NCBI GenBank assembly: GCA_030838245.1
Contig: JAUTXB010000141.1
Location: 1-15,081, forward strand
Origin: Acidimicrobiaceae bacterium
Lineage (GTDB): Bacteria > Actinomycetota > Acidimicrobiia > Acidimicrobiales > RAAP-2
Length of the DNA stretch: 15,081 nt
Direction: 5' to 3'
Shown: in pieces, positions 6,734-12,676 of the stretch
Position numbering within the stretch: the first letter of the stretch is position 1
Layout: the number at the start of each line of letters is the position of its first letter
Translations under genes and position numbers: made by a program
Notes under the pieces: generated by a model
What the model was told of the DNA's origin: nothing
What the model saw: the letters and a program-made list of their open reading frames with translations, nothing else
Databases searched by the model: none

Positions 6734-8079
6734 TGACCACAGTCGACCGCACCGCGGGCCCCGCGGTGACCAGTGGGACCTTCCCGCCCGATGTCATCGC
6801 CCGGATCCACCAGATGGCCGATAGTGGCCAGTACCCGATCAGGGGGCTAGGGGCGAGGCGCCAGCTGCCGACCTTCGACGACCTCGTCTTCCTGACCGCC
6901 TCGGCATCCCGCTACCCACTCGAAGGCTATCGGGAGCGCTGCGAGACCCGCACCGTGCTGGGCGCTCGTCACGGTGCCGAACCCATCGAGCTCGAGATCC
7001 CCATCACCATCGCCGGGATGAGCTTCGGCGCCCTGTCCGCCTCGGCCAAGGAGGCGCTAGGCCGGGCTGCCACCGCCGTGGGCACGTCCACCACCACCGG
7101 GGACGGCGGCATGACACCGGAGGAGCGTGCCGCATCCGAACAGCTCGTCTACCAGGTACTGCCGTCGCGCTACGGATTCGACCCGGCCGATCTGCGCAGA
7201 GCCGATGCGGTGGAGATCGTGATCGGACAGGGAGCCAAGCCGGGCGGCGGTGGTATGCTGCTCGGGCAGAAGGTCAACGACCGGGTGGCGGCGATGCGCA
7301 CGCTGCCGCCAGGGATCGACCAACGATCGGCCAGCCGCCATCCGGACTGGGTCGGTCCCGACGACCTTCGCATCAAGATCGAGGAGCTTCGCGAGGCCAC
7401 CGAGTGGCAGGTACCCATCTACGTCAAGATCGGCGCCACCAGGGTGGACCACGACGTCAAGCTGGCAGTGGCCGCCGGTGCCGACGTAGTGGTGGTCGAC
7501 GGGATGCAGGGCGGCACCGCAGCCACTCAGGACGTATTCATCGAGCACGCCGGGATACCCACGCTCCCGGCGGTGCGATTGGCAGCGGAGGCACTGGCCG
7601 ACATTGGAATGGAGCGGGAGGTCCAGTTGGTGGTGTCGGGAGGTATCCGCTCGGGAGCCGACGTGGCCAAGGCCTTGGCCCTCGGGGCCGACGCCGTCTC
7701 CATCGGCGTCGCCGCCCTGGTGGCGCTGGGCTGCAACCGATCCCACGTGGTGGTCGACGGCGCCATGCTCGATGTGACCGAGGATTACCACACCCTTCAC
7801 GCCGAGCCGGGGCAGTGCGCGAACTGCCATACCGGCCGCTGCCCGGTGGGCATCACCACCCAGGACGTCGACCTCGAGCGCCGGCTGGACGTCGACCGGG
7901 GGGCCGAGGAGGTGGCCAACTACCTGCGGGCCGTCACCATGGAGCTCACGGCACTGGCCCGGGCCTGCGGCAAGTCCGACGTTCACCATCTCGAGCCCGA
8001 GGATCTCGTTGCGCTTACGGTGGAGGCGGCGGCCATGGCCCGGGTGCCCCTGGCCGGGACCGATTGGATTCCCGGATGA
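6733..8079 (+). CDS. mgsC: FMN/Fe-S glutamate synthase-domain subunit, MgsC/GlxD-like
   Basis: This 448-residue protein is the FMN-binding synthase barrel of glutamate synthase as a stand-alone chain. After ITIAGMSFGALS come GAKPGGGGMLLGQKV (167-181), the VKIGATR strand with K232, DGMQGGTAATQ (256-266), SGGIRSGADVAKALALGADAV and the [Fe-S] cysteines C362, C365 and C370 in CANCHTGRCPVG. These are the FMN, 2-oxoglutarate and 3Fe-4S sites of the family. In MgsABC the barrel carries out the transfer that yields an N-alkylglutamate. In ordinary glutamate synthase it reduces 2-iminoglutarate to glutamate, so which of these reactions occurs here is an inference from the neighbours. The electron donor is not encoded nearby. 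The start at 6733 overlaps the preceding stop (TGATG), and the stop overlaps the FAD gene start (ATGA). Confidence 0.9.
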   Translation: MTTVDRTAGPAVTSGTFPPDVIARIHQMADSGQYPIRGLGARRQLPTFDDLVFLTASASRYPLEGYRERCETRTVLGARHGAEPIELEIPITIAGMSFGALSASAKEALGRAATAVGTSTTTGDGGMTPEERAASEQLVYQVLPSRYGFDPADLRRADAVEIVIGQGAKPGGGGMLLGQKVNDRVAAMRTLPPGIDQRSASRHPDWVGPDDLRIKIEELREATEWQVPIYVKIGATRVDHDVKLAVAAGADVVVVDGMQGGTAATQDVFIEHAGIPTLPAVRLAAEALADIGMEREVQLVVSGGIRSGADVAKALALGADAVSIGVAALVALGCNRSHVVVDGAMLDVTEDYHTLHAEPGQCANCHTGRCPVGITTQDVDLERRLDVDRGAEEVANYLRAVTMELTALARACGKSDVHHLEPEDLVALTVEAAAMARVPLAGTDWIPG

Positions 8080-9266
8080 GAGACGGCGCATCGGTCGTGG
8101 TGATCGGGGCCGGCGTGATCGGGTTGAGCGCGGCCCGCGCCCTGGCCGAGCGCGGCGTGGACGACGTGCTCGTGGTCGATCGCAACGTCATGGGCTCGGG
8201 CGGCACCGGCCGGTCGAGCGGCGTGGTGCGTTGCCACTACGGCATTCGCTCCCTGGCCGCCATGGCCTGGCGGTCGTTGCCGGTCCTGGCCGGCGGTGTG
8301 GACCTGCTGGGTGAGGACACCGGCTACCGCCGCACTGGTTACCTCGTCGCCGTGGGCGAGGCGAACGTCGACGCCCTCTTGGCCAATGTAGCGATGCAGC
8401 ACCAGCTGGGCATCGACGTCGAGCAGATCGATCACACGACGGCTGGCCGGCTGTGGCCCCAGGCTCGCTTCGACGACGTCGCCGCCTTCGCCTACGAGGC
8501 GCTGGGTGGATATGGCGACGGCCATCAGACCGCGTTGGCCTTCGCATCGGCAGCGCGCCGGGGCGGGGTGCGCCTGCGCCAGCACACCCGAGTGGCCGGG
8601 GTGTTCGCTCGCCGCGATCGGACCATCGGCGTGGAGTTGGTGGACGGGGAGCGGATCGACGCCGACCAGGTGGTGGTGGCGGCCGGCCCCTGGTCGCCGG
8701 CCTTGGTGGCCGGAGTGGGGATAGAGCTCCCCATCCGGTCCCAACGGGCGCAGATCTTGCTGGTCGACCCGAGCGCCGACGAGCTGGGCCCGGTCCCGGT
8801 GCTCTCCGACCTGGTTTCGTTGCAATACGTCCGCACCGAAGGAATCGGCTCTCTGTTGGTAGGGGACAGCGACCATTCCGAGCCCGAGTGGTCCGATCCC
8901 GACCGCTACTCGGACGAGGCGGACGATCGCCTGTTGGTGAGGAGTATCGCCAAGTTCGACCATCGCTTCCCCGGGCTTCCCCGAGCACAACTGCGGTCGA
9001 CCTATGCCGGGTGTTATGACGTGACACCGGATTACAACCCGATCATTTCGGCCACCCCGGTCGATGGGCTGTGGATCTGTGCCGGCTTCAGTGGACACGG
9101 CTACAAGATCTCTCCCGCCGTAGGCGAGCTGGTTGCCGATCTCGTCCTTACCGGTGAGAGCCAGATTCCCGACGTCGACCATCGCGACTTCCGATTGCAG
9201 CGGTTCGACGACGACGAGTTGCTGGTCAGCGCACACCCATATGTGGGAGCCGGCCAGATGCGATGA
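8076..9266 (+). CDS. DAO-family FAD-dependent amine oxidoreductase (sarcosine oxidase beta / MgdA-like)
   Basis: This 396-residue protein has an N-terminal dinucleotide fold VVIGAGVIGLSAARALAERG (G11, G13, G16) and the acidic residue D35 that binds the FAD ribose. The GRSSGVVRCHYG block (residues 45-56) is at the place where sarcosine oxidase beta and dimethylglycine dehydrogenase relatives carry their flavin-contact segment. Near the C-terminus, WICAGFSGHGYKISPAVGELVADL is the usual FAD-closing motif of the DAO family. Such enzymes oxidise secondary or tertiary amines such as sarcosine and N-methylglutamate. The start at 8076 (ATGA with the previous stop) is preferred; the frame is open far upstream but only as a shadow of the MgsC-like gene. 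The usual heterotetramer partners (alpha, gamma, delta / MgdB-D) are absent from the window, so it may act alone as an oxidase or dehydrogenase on an N-substituted glutamate. Direct product unknown. Confidence 0.85.
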   Translation: MRDGASVVVIGAGVIGLSAARALAERGVDDVLVVDRNVMGSGGTGRSSGVVRCHYGIRSLAAMAWRSLPVLAGGVDLLGEDTGYRRTGYLVAVGEANVDALLANVAMQHQLGIDVEQIDHTTAGRLWPQARFDDVAAFAYEALGGYGDGHQTALAFASAARRGGVRLRQHTRVAGVFARRDRTIGVELVDGERIDADQVVVAAGPWSPALVAGVGIELPIRSQRAQILLVDPSADELGPVPVLSDLVSLQYVRTEGIGSLLVGDSDHSEPEWSDPDRYSDEADDRLLVRSIAKFDHRFPGLPRAQLRSTYAGCYDVTPDYNPIISATPVDGLWICAGFSGHGYKISPAVGELVADLVLTGESQIPDVDHRDFRLQRFDDDELLVSAHPYVGAGQMR

Positions 9267-9329
9267 CTCTCGGGCTGCTCTCCGGGCTCCGACCGCTGGG
9301 CGATCACTGCCCAATCGGGTGAGCTGACA

Positions 9330-9335
9330 TATATT
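9330..9335 (+). promoter_or_regulatory. Candidate -10 element of a leaderless promoter for the XRE-cupin gene
   Basis: TATATT lies 6 nt before the GTG start at 9342, in an otherwise GC-rich spacer, and no Shine-Dalgarno sequence precedes the GTG. That spacing puts the transcription start at or next to the start codon, as in the leaderless mRNAs common in actinobacteria. The -35 region (about 9307-9312, CTGCCC) is weak. This would give the regulator its own promoter, separate from the upstream operon. Confidence 0.5.
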
Positions 9336-9341
9336 GCCGCT

Positions 9342-10271
9342 GTGGCTCCCGTTCGATCGACAGATGGCAAGCAGCCTCGTCGCTCGGTGGCAAAGACAGC
9401 GACAGCCAAGCGGGCGGCGGGCAAGCGTAAGGCACCCGGTACGCAGGCCGCAGGAAAGCGGGCGGTCGGCAAGCAGGCAACCGGTACGCAGTCCGCTGGT
9501 AAGCGAACCGCCGGCAAGCAGATCCCCGCCAGGCAGGCCGGCGGCCAGACCCGCGCCAGGCAGGCCAACGGCCAGGCCCGCGCCAGGCAGGCCAACGGCC
9601 AGGTTCAGGCACGGTCAGGCCAGCAAGCCGAGTCCCGTCGCCGATCGCGACCAGATCCGGCGACGGAACCTCAGCCGCCCGAGGTCGATGAGGGAGCCAG
9701 TGGCAGGGTGGGTTGGGTCATCGCCAATCACGTGCGAAGTCGGCGGCAGGACATCGGATTGAATGTGGGCCAGTGGGCGGAGCGCACCGGCATCTCGAAG
9801 GGGATGCTGTCCCAGATCGAGAACGCGCAGACCTCGCCCAGCCTGGCCACCCTCGAACGCTTGGCTGCGGCCCTGGACATGCCATTGACCTCGTTGTTCC
9901 GGGGATTGGCGGAAGAGCGTGATGCGGTCTTCGTGAAGGCGGACAGCGGGCCCGAAATTGTCCGTCAGGGCACCAGAGCCGGTCACCTGTACCAGTTGCT
10001 CGGCACGATGCGTGGCCCGCGAAAGCGCCTGGAGCCGTTGCTGGTGACGCTCACCGAGGTCAGCGAGGTGTTCCCGAGCTTCCAGCACCCCGGCATCGAG
10101 ATGTTGTACATGCTCAACGGCGTCATGGAGTACGGCTACGGCAAGCAGCTCTACCGAATGGAGCCGGGGGACACCCTGCAGTTCGACGGTGACATCCCCC
10201 ACGGGCCGACCGGCCTGATCAAGCTCCCCATCCGCTTCTTGTCGATCACCTTCTACGGCGACCGGGCGTGA
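9342..10271 (+). CDS. XRE-family transcriptional regulator with C-terminal cupin sensor domain
   Basis: This 309-residue protein has three parts. Residues 1-120 are a Lys/Arg/Ala/Gly/Gln-rich, probably disordered tail with internal repeats. Residues about 127-182 form an HTH_3 domain, with NVGQWAERTGISKGMLSQIE and NAQTSPSLATLERLAAALDM as recognition and dimer segments. Residues about 230-309 form a cupin_2 barrel with H249 and E253 (HPGIEMLYMLNG) and H287 (GDIPHGP) at the ligand or metal positions. PuuR and related XRE-cupin proteins repress polyamine or amine catabolic genes and respond to the amine or a gamma-glutamyl intermediate. The GTG at 9342 is selected because a TATATT lies 6 nt upstream and the frame continues to the HTH without another clear start. 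Position in the centre of the cluster makes it the likely pathway regulator. The basic tail may add nonspecific DNA binding. Confidence 0.85.
   Translation: MAPVRSTDGKQPRRSVAKTATAKRAAGKRKAPGTQAAGKRAVGKQATGTQSAGKRTAGKQIPARQAGGQTRARQANGQARARQANGQVQARSGQQAESRRRSRPDPATEPQPPEVDEGASGRVGWVIANHVRSRRQDIGLNVGQWAERTGISKGMLSQIENAQTSPSLATLERLAAALDMPLTSLFRGLAEERDAVFVKADSGPEIVRQGTRAGHLYQLLGTMRGPRKRLEPLLVTLTEVSEVFPSFQHPGIEMLYMLNGVMEYGYGKQLYRMEPGDTLQFDGDIPHGPTGLIKLPIRFLSITFYGDRA
9436..9611 (+). repeat. In-frame repeats encoding the basic tail of the XRE-cupin regulator
   Basis: Two repeat families lie in the coding sequence. CCGGTACGCAG at 9436-9446 recurs at 9481-9491, part of imperfect 45-bp (15-residue) units of the form A-G-K-R...G-T-Q. 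Three tandem 27-bp units follow at 9531-9557, 9558-9584 and 9585-9611, encoding RQAGGQTRA, RQANGQARA and RQANGQVQA. All periods are multiples of three, so length changes would preserve the frame. Confidence 0.85.
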
Positions 10272-10332
10272 ACGGGTGCGCCCGCTAGCGCAGCGTCAGC
10301 CGCGGTAGCGCCGGGTCGAGTCAACGGTCCGA

Positions 10333-10362
10333 TTAACACGATCGACACGTCGGGGATACGAC
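10333..10362 (+). promoter_or_regulatory. Possible promoter upstream of the second GS-like gene
   Basis: TTAACA at 10333-10338 (one mismatch to TTGACA) is followed after 18 bp by TACGAC at 10357-10362, a plausible but imperfect actinobacterial -10. The 183-bp spacer after the XRE-cupin gene leaves room for a separate promoter, and I see no convincing terminator in it. Weak call. Confidence 0.3.
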
Positions 10363-10391
10363 CAGGAAACCTACATCCAGTTTACTGGTGG

Positions 10392-10404
10392 GCAACGCTG
10401 TTTC
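10392..10404 (+). promoter_or_regulatory. GCAAC-N3-GTTTC motif upstream of the second GS-like gene
   Basis: GCAACGCTGTTTC is 51-63 bp before the ATG at 10455 and matches 12/13 with 4280-4292 and 11/13 with the complement of 4124-4136. Upstream is GGAAACC (10365-10371), the same accompanying element as before the PPOX-family gene. With the putative promoter just before it, binding here would block transcription downstream of the start site. Confidence 0.45.
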
Positions 10405-10454
10405 ACTGAGCCCAACCAAGGGCCCGACTCGAGCACCACCGAGAGAGGGGTCAG

Positions 10455-11852
10455 ATGCCCACCGACCTCGAGCGCTTCCTCGACCAGGACGGGCGTCGTC
10501 GCCAGATCGAGGAAGTCTGCAGCCGGATCGAAGCCGACGGCATCACCTATGTGTACTTCCAGTTCGTCTCGGTCACCGGTCGGGTCATGGGCAAGGGTAT
10601 CCCCGCCGCCCACTGGTCCTCGGTGGCGGAAAAGGGTTTCCAGCTGGTCTACGGGGCCACGGCCAATCTGTTCACCGACCGCCACGGTGCCTACATCGGC
10701 TACGGGCCCGAGGCGGCCGAGCTGGTGGGACTGCCCGATGTGGAGACCTTCCAGCGGCTGCCCTGGGACCACAAGGTGGCGCGGGTGTTCTGCACGTTGT
10801 TCCGTGGCCGCGAGGAGGTCGAGGACCCGGGTGCCTATCTGACTTCGGACTGTCGGGGGAACCTGAAGCGTCAGCACGAGCGGTTCACCGCCCAGACGGG
10901 GTTCACCCTGCGCGTGGGCTGCGAGCCCGAGATGATGTGGCTGAAGACCAACCCCGATGGGACTCCGTCGGTCGACGGCATGACCAAACCGTACTGCTAC
11001 CACATCGACCAGTTCTCCGAGCTCCAGCCGATCATTCACCGCGTCCTCGAGTACTGCGGCGAGCTGGGCCTCGACATGATCCAAGGCGATCACGAGGATG
11101 CACCGGGCCAGCTCGAGCTCAACTTCGCATTCGACGATGCCGAGCTCACCGCCGACCGGTTGACGACATACCGCCAGGTCTGCCGACAGGTGGGCCGCGA
11201 GCTCGGCGCCTTCCCGTGCTTCATGCCGAAGCCCTTCATGGGGGTGTCGGCCAACGGCTGCCACCACAACTTCTCTCTGTGGGAGGGGGACGTGAACGTC
11301 TGCCTCCCCGACGGTCCCGACCGGCGCATGCCCGGCAAGACCGGGCTGTTCGCCATCGGTGGTGTGCTCGAGCACCTTCGTGCGTTGACCGCCATCACGG
11401 CACCGACGGTGAACTCATACCGTCGCTTCGCCGACGCAGGATTCTGGGCACCGATCTTCGCCGATTGGGGATTCCAGAACCGGACGACCGCCCTTCGGAT
11501 CAGTGCACCGGGGCGGTTCGAGTACCGGTCGGTTGACTCTGCGGTCAACCCCTATCTCTCGATGGCGGGGCTGTTGGTGACGATGGCAGACGGCTTGGAG
11601 CGGCGAGTCGACCCCGGGCCGCCAGAAGACGGAAATATCTACGACGCCATTGCCTCGGGCAAGTCGGTGGAGCGAATTCCTCGCACGTTGGGCGAGGCGC
11701 TCGACGCCCTCGACGCCGACCCGGTCGTCCGTGAGGCGCTGCCGGGCGACATGTACACGGTATTCAGCCACTACAAGCGCGATGAGTGGGAGCGGTTCAT
11801 CGGCACGGTCACCGATTGGGACATCGCCGAATACCTTGACATCCTGCCTTGA
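10455..11852 (+). CDS. Glutamine synthetase-family gamma-glutamyl-amine ligase (second paralogue)
   Basis: This is a 465-residue protein with a GS fold. Metal and substrate residues kept are E157/E159 (GCEPEMMW), H213/E214 and E221 (GDHEDAPGQLELNF), the MPKPF block (258-261), H270 (ANGCHHNFSLW) and R354/E356/R358 (GRFEYR). Differences from ammonia-using GlnA are S39 in place of the ammonium-site Asp (FVSVTGR), N272 in place of the second active-site His, and W331 where the flap Glu sits (FWAP). These changes suggest an amine acceptor, as in PuuA, IpuC and AtdA1/TdnQ-type ligases. NIYD (394-397) lies where GlnA has its adenylylation loop. The start at 10455 follows GAGAGGGG. A class I amidotransferase-like gene follows with a TTGA overlap, the pairing known from gamma-glutamylanilide systems. 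Amine substrate unknown. Confidence 0.85.
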   Translation: MPTDLERFLDQDGRRRQIEEVCSRIEADGITYVYFQFVSVTGRVMGKGIPAAHWSSVAEKGFQLVYGATANLFTDRHGAYIGYGPEAAELVGLPDVETFQRLPWDHKVARVFCTLFRGREEVEDPGAYLTSDCRGNLKRQHERFTAQTGFTLRVGCEPEMMWLKTNPDGTPSVDGMTKPYCYHIDQFSELQPIIHRVLEYCGELGLDMIQGDHEDAPGQLELNFAFDDAELTADRLTTYRQVCRQVGRELGAFPCFMPKPFMGVSANGCHHNFSLWEGDVNVCLPDGPDRRMPGKTGLFAIGGVLEHLRALTAITAPTVNSYRRFADAGFWAPIFADWGFQNRTTALRISAPGRFEYRSVDSAVNPYLSMAGLLVTMADGLERRVDPGPPEDGNIYDAIASGKSVERIPRTLGEALDALDADPVVREALPGDMYTVFSHYKRDEWERFIGTVTDWDIAEYLDILP

Positions 11853-12676
11853 CCGTTCTGCGCCGAGCGTCGACCGGTGTCCGCCGTCGGGCCCTCGTTC
11901 TCCAGCATCTACCCGTCGAGCACCCGGGTTCGGTCGGCGTCCGACTGCGAGCGGCGGGGTTCGACCTCGAGACTGCCGAGCTGGATGAGGGCGATGCAGT
12001 GCCCAACCTTGCACGCTTCGACCTGCTGGTGGTGATGGGTGGTCCCATGGACGTCTGGGACGAGGAGAACCATCCATGGCTGATCGGCGAGAAGGAGGCC
12101 ATCCGGCGCTGGGTGCGCGAACTGCGTCGGCCGTTCCTCGGCATTTGTCTCGGGCACCAGCTCCTGGCCGCGGCCCTCGGCGGCGACGTGGGGCCCATGG
12201 AGGTTCCCGAGGTAGGCGTGCGGCCAGTCGTCCTGACCGATGCGGCCGCTGACGATGCCCTGGTGGGACGGCTGCCGTCGACCGTCCGGGCCCTGCAGTG
12301 GCACGGCGCGGAGGTCCGCCGACTCCCGGAGGACGCCACGCTGCTGGCCACCAACGCGGCGTGCAAGGTCCAGGCCTTCCGGGCCGGGGCTTGTGCCTGG
12401 GGCATCCAATTCCACGTAGAGGTCGAGCCCACCACGGTGACCGAATGGTCGTCGGTCCCCGAATACCGCCAAGCACTGGCCCTCTCGTCCGTGGCCACCG
12501 CCGAACAGCTCGAGGCGGCGGTGTCCGAATCGATCGAGCACATGGACACGGTCAGTGCCGTCCTGACTGAGCACTTGGTGAGGATCGTGACCGAGACGGC
12601 GGGGATAGTGGCCCGAACGGCCGGTCCCTCCCCACATCCCGACGGCCGCGTCGAGGCGGCGTGGGAACCGTCATGA
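11849..12676 (+). CDS. Class I glutamine amidotransferase-like hydrolase
   Basis: This 275-residue cytoplasmic protein has a GATase1 (triad) fold. RALVLQHLPVE opens the first strand, and VVMGGPMDVWDEENHPWL is the GMP-synthase-like oxyanion region. C100 in FLGICLGHQLLAAALGG is the nucleophile, and H189 with E191 in GIQFHVEVEP complete the triad. A C-terminal extension of about 70 residues follows the triad. The start is TTG at 11849, overlapping the GS stop as TTGA. No other in-frame ATG or GTG precedes the first strand, and no strong ribosome site is seen, so translation is probably coupled. The stop overlaps the next gene as ATGA. Relatives AtdA2/TdnT beside gamma-glutamylanilide synthase hydrolyse the gamma-glutamyl amide, and PuuD (a C26 peptidase) cleaves gamma-glutamyl-GABA. 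A similar gamma-glutamyl hydrolase role is inferred here. Confidence 0.82.
   Translation: MTVLRRASTGVRRRALVLQHLPVEHPGSVGVRLRAAGFDLETAELDEGDAVPNLARFDLLVVMGGPMDVWDEENHPWLIGEKEAIRRWVRELRRPFLGICLGHQLLAAALGGDVGPMEVPEVGVRPVVLTDAAADDALVGRLPSTVRALQWHGAEVRRLPEDATLLATNAACKVQAFRAGACAWGIQFHVEVEPTTVTEWSSVPEYRQALALSSVATAEQLEAAVSESIEHMDTVSAVLTEHLVRIVTETAGIVARTAGPSPHPDGRVEAAWEPS

Noticed and set aside
7404..8075. In-frame upstream extension of the FAD oxidoreductase
   Set aside because: This stretch is an Arg/Gly-rich shadow of the MgsC-like gene. The FAD fold starts right after the ATG at 8076, which makes the usual ATGA overlap.
5127..8079. Ordinary GltB glutamate synthase broken by frameshifts
   Set aside because: Each piece is complete with its own start and ribosome site, the order and sizes match MgsABC/GlxBCD, and the GltB central domain is absent rather than damaged.
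10274..10312. Terminator hairpin after the XRE-cupin gene
   Set aside because: CGCTA and TAGCG can pair only across a long loop and no T-run follows.
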